A stretch of 45,838 bases of DNA, from the NCBI RefSeq assembly GCF_016342705.1, contig NZ_JAEINV010000022.1, positions 1 through 45,838 of the forward strand, read 5' to 3'. The DNA comes from Lutibacter sp. (lineage in GTDB: Bacteria; Bacteroidota; Bacteroidia; Flavobacteriales; Flavobacteriaceae). The translations under genes and the position numbers were made by a program. Shown piece by piece: positions 8,014 to 15,808 of this stretch (position 1 is its first letter; every line of letters starts with the position of its first letter). The notes beneath the pieces are model-generated. The model did not search any database. It was given only the letters and a program-made list of their open reading frames with translations, and was not told the origin of the DNA.

Positions 8014-8603
8014 TGTGTTAATAATATTTTAGTTTTTTTATTAGAAAATTGAACTAAATCTTCAAAAAACATGGTGAAATCTTCTTCAAATTCTAAGTAA
8101 TGAATTTGTAAATCTTCAACAGCTAAATCCATTTTAGATATTCCTTTTGTTCTTTTGTTCATTCCGGATAAAACTTTGGCAATTCCTTCAATAGAAGCGT
8201 AACTAACTAGCCAGTTATATTCAACCATATATGGTAACATATTTTGAGCTCTTAAAGGAAGTATTTCATTATTATTCTCCAAAAAAGTGTAAATATTTTT
8301 TGCGTACACTTTTAAAGGTATTTCAGAATATTTTTTCCAGTTTTTCGCTAAAAAATGGTCGTATAAAATATCAATAATTACACCATCATAATGATGGTAT
8401 CTTTCATGTAAACGGCGCTTGCTAATTTTTACAATAGGATGATTATCAGTATAATTGTCAATTTCTCGGTGTAGTAAAATTCCTGCTTTTATTTCTTTAG
8501 GATAATCATTGAACTTTCTACCTTTAACAGCATCGGCAATAAAATTTCCAATTAATATGTTTTCATTGCTGTTTGAAAGGTATAAATGTGCCAAAAAATT
8601 CAT
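8010..8603 (-). CDS. acpH: Acyl-carrier-protein phosphodiesterase (AcpH family)
   Basis: A 197-residue protein of the AcpH (DUF479) family, HD-like metal hydrolases that remove 4'-phosphopantetheine from acyl carrier protein. It starts MNFLAHLYLS and continues with GNFIADAVKG (about 19-28) and GILLHREIDNYTD (about 41-53), the family's conserved His/Asp motifs. The length matches family members. First gene of a five-gene minus-strand operon, separated from dnaN by the terminator at 8631-8655. AcpH activity has been shown for only a few members, so the exact substrate here is inferred. Confidence 0.85.
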   Translation of the reverse strand: MNFLAHLYLSNSNENILIGNFIADAVKGRKFNDYPKEIKAGILLHREIDNYTDNHPIVKISKRRLHERYHHYDGVIIDILYDHFLAKNWKKYSEIPLKVYAKNIYTFLENNNEILPLRAQNMLPYMVEYNWLVSYASIEGIAKVLSGMNKRTKGISKMDLAVEDLQIHYLEFEEDFTMFFEDLVQFSNKKTKILLTQ

Positions 8604-8630
8604 AGAAAAGATTTAAAAACAATGATACAA

Positions 8631-8655
8631 AAAAATCCGCTAAAAGCGGATTTTT
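8631..8655. terminator. Intrinsic terminator after dnaN
   Basis: AAAAATCCGCT (8631-8641) and AGCGGATTTTT (8645-8655) form a perfect 11-bp stem with a 3-base loop. It lies between the dnaN stop and the acpH start, so it separates the two minus-strand units. Confidence 0.9.
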
Positions 8656-8680
8656 GATATTTAATATTTTATGTAATTTT

Positions 8681-9799
8681 TTAGCTATTTAGCATTACTG
8701 GCATTACTAACATTGTAATAAATTCGCCTTCTTCAACACCATCTGCAGGCGTTAAAATTCCCGCTCTGTTTGGTAAACTCATTTCAATTAAAACATCGTT
8801 AGAATTTAAATTACTCAACATTTCCGTTAAAAAACGAGAATTAAAACCAATTTGCATATCATCGCCCTGGTATTCGCATACTAAACGTTCTTCAGCTTTG
8901 TTAGAATAATCAATATCTTCAGCAGAAATATTTAATTCTGTTCCTGCCATTTTTAATCTGATTTGGTGTGTTGTTTTGCTTGAGAATATTGAAACACGAC
9001 GTGCAGAGTTTAAAAATGTTCCTCTATCAACCGTTAATTTATTTGGATTTTCTTTTGGTATTACAGCTTCGTAATTTGGATATTTGCCATCAATTAATCT
9101 ACAGATTAACACAACATTATCAAAAATAAATTTAGCGTTTGCTTCATTATATTCAATAGTTACATCACTTTCTGATCCGGCTAAAATTCCTTTTAATAAG
9201 TTTAAAGGCTTTTTAGGCATAATAAATTCAGCAGCTGTATTTGCGGTAACATCTGTTCTGGTGTATTTTACCAATTTATGAGCATCTGTAGCTACAAAAG
9301 TTAGCCCATCATTACTAAACTGAAAAAATACGCCGCTCATTACAGGTCTTAAATCATCATTTCCTGCGGCAAAAATTGTTTTTGAAATAGCTGTAGCTAA
9401 TACATCTCCAGGAATTAATGTGCTGCTAGGGGATTGAATTGAAACAGCCTTTGGAAATTCACTGCCATCAAAATAAGCCATATCATATTTACCGTGACTA
9501 GAGCTAATCTCAATGGTGCTATTTTCTTCCGTCTTAAAAGTTAAAGGCTGATTTGGAAATGTTTTTAAGGTATCTAATAACAAACGCGCAGAAATTGCTG
9601 CAGAACCTTTAGACTCAGATTCTACTTCAATAATTGTACTCATTGTAGTTTCTAAATCTGATGCTGAAATTTTTAATTCGTTTTGATTTAATTCAAACAA
9701 AAAATTATCTAAAATAGGTAACGTATTACTGCTATTAATTACTCCACCTAATACTTGAAGTTGTTTTAATAATTGACTACTTGATACTATAAATTTCAT
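8681..9799 (-). CDS. dnaN: DNA polymerase III beta subunit (sliding clamp)
   Basis: A 372-residue protein with the usual clamp length and three repeated domains. It starts MKFIVSSSQLLKQLQVLGGV and ends with the buried hydrophobic tail MLVMPVMLNS. NDDLRPVMSGV (about 147-157) and KYPNYEAVIP (about 239-248) are conserved clamp motifs. It dimerises around DNA and holds the replicase. There is no dnaA or recF beside it, so this is not the classical dnaA-dnaN origin arrangement. A TATATTTG -7 element on the minus strand at 9834-9827 lies 28 bases before the ATG. Confidence 0.97.
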   Translation of the reverse strand: MKFIVSSSQLLKQLQVLGGVINSSNTLPILDNFLFELNQNELKISASDLETTMSTIIEVESESKGSAAISARLLLDTLKTFPNQPLTFKTEENSTIEISSSHGKYDMAYFDGSEFPKAVSIQSPSSTLIPGDVLATAISKTIFAAGNDDLRPVMSGVFFQFSNDGLTFVATDAHKLVKYTRTDVTANTAAEFIMPKKPLNLLKGILAGSESDVTIEYNEANAKFIFDNVVLICRLIDGKYPNYEAVIPKENPNKLTVDRGTFLNSARRVSIFSSKTTHQIRLKMAGTELNISAEDIDYSNKAEERLVCEYQGDDMQIGFNSRFLTEMLSNLNSNDVLIEMSLPNRAGILTPADGVEEGEFITMLVMPVMLNS

Positions 9800-9826
9800 T
9801 TATGATTATTTTAATGGAATAAGTTA

Positions 9827-9834
9827 CAAATATA
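9827..9834 (-). promoter_or_regulatory. -7 element of the dnaN promoter
   Basis: The minus strand reads TATATTTG, a perfect TAnnTTTG, 28 bases before the dnaN ATG. No TTG lies at the correct distance, so the -33 element is weak or absent. Confidence 0.4.
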
Positions 9835-9978
9835 TTCTAAAAATGTTGTTTTAAAAAATGTTAGTTATTAACACTTTTATATGGTTGTAAACACTTTTAA
9901 ACTAATTTTTACAATTTAATTTTAGTTATAATTGTGTTAATAAACGTTAACAAAATTAGTAATGGTACAATTTAATTT

Positions 9979-9986
9979 TATATTTG
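9979..9986 (+). promoter_or_regulatory. -7 element of the PIG-L deacetylase promoter
   Basis: TATATTTG lies 27 bases before the ATG at 10014, the expected position for a short leader. No clear TTG is seen about 19-21 bases upstream, so only the -7 half is supported. Confidence 0.45.
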
Positions 9987-10013
9987 TTTTTCTACTAAAA
10001 AATTTAATTTTTT

Positions 10014-12530
10014 ATGAAAAAACTTTTCTCAGTTCTTTTAATATCCATATTCTTTTTTAATTATTCTAATGCCCAAGCTCCTAAAAAGCCAACTTCCGGT
10101 GAAATTTATGAGTCTATTAAAAAATTGAATTTTTTAGGTTCTGTGTTATATTTAGCAGCACATCCTGATGATGAAAACACACGTTTAATTTCCTATTTTG
10201 CGAATGAAGTAAAAGCTAGAACTGCGTATTTAAGTATTACAAGAGGTGATGGTGGTCAAAATTTAGTAGGTTCTGAATTGCGCGAATTATTAGGCGTTAT
10301 AAGAACTCAAGAATTATTAGCAGCTAGAAGAATTGATTGTGGCGAACAATTTTTTACCAGAGCCAATGATTTTGGGTATTCTAATCACCCTGATGAAACG
10401 TTGGAAATTTGGAATAAAGACGAAGTTTTAACAGATGTTGTTGCGGTAATCAGAAAATTTAAACCAGATGTAATTGTAAACAGATTTAATGCAAATACGC
10501 CAGGAAGTACACACGGACACCATACATCATCGGCAATGTTAAGCGTTGAAGCTTTTGATTTGGCTGCGGATAATACATATAAAACATATTTGGAAAATGA
10601 TGAAGTTTGGAAACCTACTCGTTTATTTTTTAATACTTCATGGTGGTTTTATGGAAGTGAAGAAAATTTTAATAAAGCCGATAAAACAAATTTATTAAGT
10701 GTTGAAGTTGGTGGGTATTATCAAAATTTAGGCTTGTCTAATGGTGAAATTGCTGCTTTAAGCCGCAGTCAGCATCAATCACAAGGATTTGGAAGTACAG
10801 GTTCTCGAGGAAATCAAACCGAATATTTAGAATTTTTAAAAGGAGATTTTCCAAAAAATAAAAACATTTTTGATGGTATTGATACCACTTGGAATAGAGT
10901 TGAAGGTGGAAATAAAATTGGCAAAATTTTACAGAAAGTAGCAGATGAATATAATTTTAAGAATCCTGCTGCAAGTATTTCGGATTTAGTACAAGCGTAT
11001 TCATTAATTCAAAACTTAAAAGATGAACATTGGAAAACAATTAAGTCAAAAGAAATAGTTGACATAATTTCGGCGTGTTCAGGCTTGTATTTAGAAGCAG
11101 TTTCAAACGAATCTTCCTCAACTAATGGTTCAAAAAACAAATTAAATATTGATATTATTAATAGAAGTGATACTAAAATAGTTTTAAATTCTATTATAGT
11201 TAAGTCATTAAATGTTAGTGAGTTAAAAAATATGGAATTAAAAAAAAATGAACCTTTATCTTTTAATTTTGATGTTGAAATTCCTGCTGAAATAAAAAAT
11301 ACAGCTCCGTATTGGCTCACAAAAAAGGGTAGTTTAGGAATGTATAAAGTTGAAAACACTAATTTTATAAGTTTACCAGAAACGCCACGTGAAATTGTTA
11401 CTAATTTTTTAGTTGAAATCAATGGTGTTGAAATCTCAATAAGTAAAGAAGTTATATTTAAATACAACGATCCTGTGAAAGGAGAAGTATATAAACCATT
11501 TGAAATTCTTCCAAAGGTTTCTGCAACTTTTACAGAGAAAGTTTTTGTTTTTTCAAATGAAAGTGCTCAAAAAATTTCATTAAAAGTAAAGTCTGTAAAA
11601 GAAAATTTATCGGGAAAATTATCATTATGTTATCCTGATAATTGGAAAGTGCAGCCAGAAAATATTGAATTTAAATTAACGCAAAAAGGAGAAGAGAAAA
11701 CATTTACTTTTGATGTTTATCCCCCAAAAAATCAATCAGAAGGATTTATTTCTCCAATTGTTGAAATTGATGGTGAAATTTACACAAATGAATTGGTTGA
11801 AATTGATTATAACCACATTCCATTTCAATCCATTATAATGCCTTCAGAAGCAAAAGTTGTTCGTTTAAATATTGAGAAAAAAGGACAATTAATTGGGTAT
11901 GTTCAAGGTGCTGGAGACGAAATTCCAACTAGTTTACGTCAAATTGGTTATACTGTTGTTGAGTTAAAAGAAGATGAGATAACTCCAGAAAAATTGTCTA
12001 ATTTTGATGCAGTTGTTTTGGGAATTAGAGCATATAATACCAATGATAAGGCTAAGTTTTATCAAAAATATTTGCATAATTATGCTGAAAATGGAGGAAC
12101 TTTAATTGTGCAGTACAATACAAACTTTAGATTAAAAGTAGATGAGGTTGCGCCATTTCCTTTAAAACTATCAAGAGAAAGAGTTACAGAAGAGGATGCA
12201 GAAGTGAGAATACTAATTCCAACACATTCATTGTTGAATTTTCCAAATAAAATTACTCAGGACGATTTTAAAGGTTGGGTTCAAGAAAGAGGTTTGTATT
12301 TTCCAAGCGAATGGGATGCTAATTTTCAAGCAATTATTAGTATGAATGATAAAAACGAGGCAGAAAGTAATGGTAGTTTATTAATTGCTAAATTTGGCAA
12401 AGGAAATTTCATATATACAGGCTTAAGTTTTTTTAGAGAGCTGCCTGCAGGAGTTTCTGGAGCTTATAAATTATTTGCAAATATGCTTTCTGTTGGAAAA
12501 TCTCCTTCAGAAAAAATAATTAAAAACTAA
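10014..12530 (+). CDS. Secreted PIG-L family deacetylase, large multidomain form
   Basis: An 838-residue exported protein with a signal peptide (about 1-20, ending SNAQA). The PIG-L domain spans about 40-300, with zinc motif AHPDDE (49-54) and a second metal motif HGHH (167-170); this family removes acetyl groups from N-acetylglucosamine-type substrates. The middle part (about 350-600) looks beta-rich, NEW3-like. The end (about 610-830) resembles a ThuA/glutamine-amidotransferase-like fold, with VVLGIRAYN and GGTLIVQYN. It is far longer than single-domain PIG-L enzymes of about 230 residues. It is followed one base later by a microprotein and then a sodium:solute symporter, which suggests periplasmic deacetylation of a sugar derivative and uptake of the product. 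That coupling is inferred. Confidence 0.85.
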   Translation: MKKLFSVLLISIFFFNYSNAQAPKKPTSGEIYESIKKLNFLGSVLYLAAHPDDENTRLISYFANEVKARTAYLSITRGDGGQNLVGSELRELLGVIRTQELLAARRIDCGEQFFTRANDFGYSNHPDETLEIWNKDEVLTDVVAVIRKFKPDVIVNRFNANTPGSTHGHHTSSAMLSVEAFDLAADNTYKTYLENDEVWKPTRLFFNTSWWFYGSEENFNKADKTNLLSVEVGGYYQNLGLSNGEIAALSRSQHQSQGFGSTGSRGNQTEYLEFLKGDFPKNKNIFDGIDTTWNRVEGGNKIGKILQKVADEYNFKNPAASISDLVQAYSLIQNLKDEHWKTIKSKEIVDIISACSGLYLEAVSNESSSTNGSKNKLNIDIINRSDTKIVLNSIIVKSLNVSELKNMELKKNEPLSFNFDVEIPAEIKNTAPYWLTKKGSLGMYKVENTNFISLPETPREIVTNFLVEINGVEISISKEVIFKYNDPVKGEVYKPFEILPKVSATFTEKVFVFSNESAQKISLKVKSVKENLSGKLSLCYPDNWKVQPENIEFKLTQKGEEKTFTFDVYPPKNQSEGFISPIVEIDGEIYTNELVEIDYNHIPFQSIIMPSEAKVVRLNIEKKGQLIGYVQGAGDEIPTSLRQIGYTVVELKEDEITPEKLSNFDAVVLGIRAYNTNDKAKFYQKYLHNYAENGGTLIVQYNTNFRLKVDEVAPFPLKLSRERVTEEDAEVRILIPTHSLLNFPNKITQDDFKGWVQERGLYFPSEWDANFQAIISMNDKNEAESNGSLLIAKFGKGNFIYTGLSFFRELPAGVSGAYKLFANMLSVGKSPSEKIIKN

Positions 12531-12531
12531 T

Positions 12532-12636
12532 ATGGATAATCAAAAATATCATTGGAAAAGTGAATATACTACGGTATTGTTGCTGAATGCTTTTTATATT
12601 TTAGTGTTTTATATTTTAATGGAAATTTTCACTTAG
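12532..12636 (+). CDS. 34-residue single-pass membrane microprotein
   Basis: A complete ORF, ATG to TAG, too short for most gene callers. The protein starts MDNQKYHWKSEYTTVLLLNA and continues through FYILVFYILMEIFT, giving one hydrophobic segment of about 19 residues (15-33) after a polar N-terminus. It begins one base after the deacetylase stop and ends four bases before the symporter ATG, so it fills the gap exactly and reads as a real cistron. By analogy with small transporter subunits it may bind the symporter, but nothing in the sequence proves this. No family recognised. Confidence 0.6.
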   Translation: MDNQKYHWKSEYTTVLLLNAFYILVFYILMEIFT

Positions 12637-12640
12637 AATT

Positions 12641-14317
12641 ATGCAACAATTAGATTGGATAATACTTATTGGTACATTACTTTTTATAGTTTCTTATGGT
12701 GCTTATAAAACCAAAGGAAGCAAAAATGTTGATGATTATATAAAGGGAGGAAGCGAAGCAAAATGGTGGACTATAGGTTTGTCCGTAATGGCAACCCAAG
12801 CAAGCGCCATTACTTTTTTATCAACACCAGGGCAAGCGTTTCACAGTGGAATGGGCTTTGTGCAATTTTATTTTGGATTGCCAATTGCAATGGTTGTTAT
12901 TTGTTTGGTTTTTATTCCAATTTATCATCGTTTAAAAGTTTTTACAGCCTACGAATATTTAGAAACCAGATTTGATTTAAAAACCAGAAGTTTAGCGGCT
13001 ATTTTATTTTTAATACAACGTGGTTTAGCAGCGGGAATTACCATTTTTGCTCCGGCAATAATTTTATCGGCAGTTTTAGGGTGGAATTTAACCATGCTAA
13101 ATATTATTATTGGAGTTTTAGTAATAATTTATACGGTTTCTGGTGGAACAAAAGCGGTAAGTGTTACTCAAAAACAACAAATGGCAGTAATTTTTGGAGG
13201 GATGTTTGTTGCTTTTTATTTGATTGTGAGTTACTTGCCAGAAGATATTTCGTTTGTTGAAGCCTTGAAAATTGCTGGAGCAAGTGGAAAAATGGATATT
13301 TTAAATTTCTCGTTTAATTTTGAAAATCGGTATACATTTTGGAGTGGAATTATTGGTGGCTCATTTTTAGCATTATCATATTTTGGAACAGATCAAAGCC
13401 AAGTGCAACGTTATTTGTCTGGAAAATCGGTAAAAGAAATGCAATTAGGACTTGTATTTAACGGTTTATTAAAAGTACCAATGCAGTTTTTTATTTTATT
13501 GGTAGGAGTAATGGTTTTTGTATTTTATCAGTTTAACCCTTCACCTTTAAATTTTAATCCTGCAGCAAATAATGCAGTTAAAAATTCTGAATACGCTAAT
13601 GAATATAAGTTGCTAGAAGACAAGCAATTAGAGTTTGAAAAACAAAAATATATTGCTAGTTTAAAATATGGAAATGAATTAATGAATGCTGAGTTAATTG
13701 AAAATATTCAGCAAATAAATTCCTTAGATTTAGAAAATAGAGATGCGGCTAAAGTATTGATTAAAAAAGCCAACTCTTCGGTTGAAACAAATGATAAAGA
13801 TTATGTGTTTATACATTTTATATTACACAATTTACCAAGAGGATTAATAGGGTTATTGTTGGCTGTTATTTTATCTGCCGCAATGTCTAGCACAGCTTCA
13901 GAATTAAATGCTTTGGCGAGTACTACTGCAATTGATTTGTATAAAAGAAATGTAACTTCGGAAAAAACAGAAAAGCATTATGTAAGGGCTTCCAAATGGT
14001 TTACATTACTTTGGGGATTAATTGCTATTTCTGTGGCTTGTGTAGCAAATTTGTTTGATAATTTAATTCAATTGGTAAATATTATTGGTTCTATTTTTTA
14101 TGGAAATGTTTTAGGAATTTTTCTGTTGGCATTTTTTATTAACTATGTGAAAAGTAATGCTGTTTTTATTGCTGCTTTAATTACTCAAATTATTGTAATT
14201 GTAGGTTGGTATTATGATTGGATGCCTTATTTATGGTTGAATTTATTTGGTTGCGCTTTAGTAATGTTTATAGCAATTTTAATACAATCATTTACAACTA
14301 AAAAAGAATTTGCATAA
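12641..14317 (+). CDS. Sodium:solute symporter (SSS family)
   Basis: A 558-residue inner-membrane transporter with about 13 hydrophobic segments. The SSS hallmark is seen near 412-421 as AAMSSTASEL, along with GGSEAKWWTIGLS (about 36-48) and TVSGGTKAVSVT (about 166-177). It couples Na+ entry to uptake of a sugar, sialic acid or similar solute; the substrate cannot be read. A loop of about 80 residues, rich in charged residues (about 300-380), is inserted between membrane segments, as is common in Bacteroidetes members. Co-transcribed with the PIG-L deacetylase and microprotein, which makes a deacetylated glycoside or amino sugar a reasonable guess. Confidence 0.9.
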   Translation: MQQLDWIILIGTLLFIVSYGAYKTKGSKNVDDYIKGGSEAKWWTIGLSVMATQASAITFLSTPGQAFHSGMGFVQFYFGLPIAMVVICLVFIPIYHRLKVFTAYEYLETRFDLKTRSLAAILFLIQRGLAAGITIFAPAIILSAVLGWNLTMLNIIIGVLVIIYTVSGGTKAVSVTQKQQMAVIFGGMFVAFYLIVSYLPEDISFVEALKIAGASGKMDILNFSFNFENRYTFWSGIIGGSFLALSYFGTDQSQVQRYLSGKSVKEMQLGLVFNGLLKVPMQFFILLVGVMVFVFYQFNPSPLNFNPAANNAVKNSEYANEYKLLEDKQLEFEKQKYIASLKYGNELMNAELIENIQQINSLDLENRDAAKVLIKKANSSVETNDKDYVFIHFILHNLPRGLIGLLLAVILSAAMSSTASELNALASTTAIDLYKRNVTSEKTEKHYVRASKWFTLLWGLIAISVACVANLFDNLIQLVNIIGSIFYGNVLGIFLLAFFINYVKSNAVFIAALITQIIVIVGWYYDWMPYLWLNLFGCALVMFIAILIQSFTTKKEFA

Positions 14318-14321
14318 AAAA

Positions 14322-14341
14322 AGCACCTAAATTTAGGTGCT
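14322..14341. terminator. Bidirectional terminator between convergent genes
   Basis: AGCACCTAAA and TTTAGGTGCT form a 20-base perfect palindrome, flanked by six A on the left and six T on the right. It ends both the symporter operon and the convergent DUF2911 pair. Confidence 0.9.
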
Positions 14342-14363
14342 TTTTTAAAAATAAATATATTAT

Positions 14364-14855
14364 TTATTGAATAGGAATTAAAAGTCTTACTTTTTCCCAA
14401 GCAACAACAATTCCATCATTATTTACACTATAAGTCAATTCTTCTTGATTTTCATTTATAAATTGAGGTGTAACAGACAATCTTACAACATCCTCATTTT
14501 CATTATAAGAGTTGGATCCCCAAGCATCATTTTCGCTGCTTAAAATAATTGTCCAATCACTATCTTCTTTTGGAATAATAAAAAAGCCATATTTCCCAGC
14601 GTATATAGATTTATTTTTTACAGTAACTTCTTCATCAAATGATATTGTTGTATTTTCATTTGCACCAGCTCTCCAAACCTGATTATAAGGAACTAATTCT
14701 CCCCAAATCACTCTTTCTCTAACACTCGGAGCTCCATAATCTATATCAACAGTTACGTGTCCAATAGTACCATTTACTTGTTTTCTTGGGCTTTTTTGCG
14801 CAAAAACAATGGTTGTTAACAACAATAAAACAAGGGTTAATTTTAAACTTTTCAT
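14364..14855 (-). CDS. DUF2911 protein, short paralogue
   Basis: A 163-residue exported protein with a signal peptide (about 1-19, ending VFAQ). The DUF2911 core follows: VDIDYGAPSVRERVIWGELVP, then VWRAGANENTTISF (about 61-74), then the GKYGFFIIP strand. The family is a small beta-rich domain common in Bacteroidetes with no known function; no catalytic residues are established. It lies 6 bases after a longer paralogue, so the pair is a tandem duplication in one operon. Confidence 0.85.
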   Translation of the reverse strand: MKSLKLTLVLLLLTTIVFAQKSPRKQVNGTIGHVTVDIDYGAPSVRERVIWGELVPYNQVWRAGANENTTISFDEEVTVKNKSIYAGKYGFFIIPKEDSDWTIILSSENDAWGSNSYNENEDVVRLSVTPQFINENQEELTYSVNNDGIVVAWEKVRLLIPIQ

Positions 14856-14861
14856 ATATAA

Positions 14862-15704
14862 TTATTTTTGCCAAGCGGCTATTGATTCTTTATTCATTTT
14901 AACATAATCAGCATTGTTTGCTTTTTCAGCACCTGCTAACGATTTTTGTGCGGTGGCAATGGCACCTTTTTTGTCTCCTAAATCAGCTTGAATTAAACTC
15001 ATTCTTCGTAAATACCAAAATGGAGGATTTTCACCAGCAGTTGCTTTTTGCATCCAAGCTAAGGCTTGTTTTAAATCCTTTTTTTCTGTATGGTAATATG
15101 TTGCAGCTTGAAAATAATCGTTTCCAGAAGGTCCGGCCATTACAGTTTCAATACTTTTTGAGGTAATTGCATCAGTTGGAACATCAAATTTAACACCTAC
15201 GTAAACATTTTCCCAAAGTATTCCTAAAACTGCTGATCCAGTGGCTAAATCATCAAAAGTAATGGTGAAAGTTTCAACTTTCATTGGCATTTCTAATACG
15301 TCAACAGTTGTTTTTGCAGCTACTTTAGATTCATCCCATTTTTGTGGATTTCCCCAGTTATTAGATTCAGAGTAAAATATTACGTCCCAAGAATTTTCAT
15401 TAGGAATAGTATAAATAGCATACGTTCCTTTTTTTAATTCTTTCCCATCAACAGTTACGTTGTCACTAAAAGTAATTTTTGTATTTGCATTTGCACCAGT
15501 TCTCCAAACTTCACCAAAAGGAACTAAATCTCCAAAAATGATTCTTCCTCGCATTCCTGGACGAGAATATTCAACTGTAACATCTGTTAAACCAACAACT
15601 TGTTCTATTTTTTGTGTTGGACTTGGTTGCGGTGTTTTAATTTGTGCATTGGCAGTTGATATAAAACCAACGAACATGAATAATATTGATAATTTTTTTA
15701 GCAT
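14862..15704 (-). CDS. DUF2911 protein with helical C-terminal extension
   Basis: A 280-residue exported protein (signal peptide about 1-20, ending TANAQ). The DUF2911 core carries VEYSRPGMRGRIIFGDLVP and VWRTGANANTKITF (about 67-80), parallel to the shorter neighbour. The last 90 residues or so are helical and TPR-like, with the segment YYHTEKKDLKQALAWMQKA and a following GDKKGAIATAQKSL helix, which the short paralogue lacks. Function is unknown; TPR-like helices would suit protein binding in the periplasm. A TATATTTG -7 element on the minus strand at 15739-15732 precedes it. Confidence 0.88.
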   Translation of the reverse strand: MLKKLSILFMFVGFISTANAQIKTPQPSPTQKIEQVVGLTDVTVEYSRPGMRGRIIFGDLVPFGEVWRTGANANTKITFSDNVTVDGKELKKGTYAIYTIPNENSWDVIFYSESNNWGNPQKWDESKVAAKTTVDVLEMPMKVETFTITFDDLATGSAVLGILWENVYVGVKFDVPTDAITSKSIETVMAGPSGNDYFQAATYYHTEKKDLKQALAWMQKATAGENPPFWYLRRMSLIQADLGDKKGAIATAQKSLAGAEKANNADYVKMNKESIAAWQK

Positions 15705-15731
15705 AATGATTATATTTTTTTAGTTTATTAA

Positions 15732-15739
15732 CAAATATA
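15732..15739 (-). promoter_or_regulatory. -7 element before the DUF2911 pair
   Basis: TATATTTG on the minus strand lies 27 bases before the ATG at 15704. No clear TTG -33 element is seen at the normal distance. Confidence 0.4.
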
Positions 15740-15808
15740 ACATTTTAAAAGGCTGTATTTTTTAGACTTTTAATTTTAACAGTTCTTTAAGAAGATTTTT
15801 GAAGCTTA

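Noticed and set aside
8681..10013. Replication origin near dnaN
   Set aside because: No dnaA gene or cluster of DnaA boxes (TTATCCACA type) is seen in the 214-base gap upstream of dnaN.
11009..11467. Minus-strand ORF of 152 codons inside the PIG-L gene
   Set aside because: It is antisense to a protein with clear motifs and shows no family features of its own.
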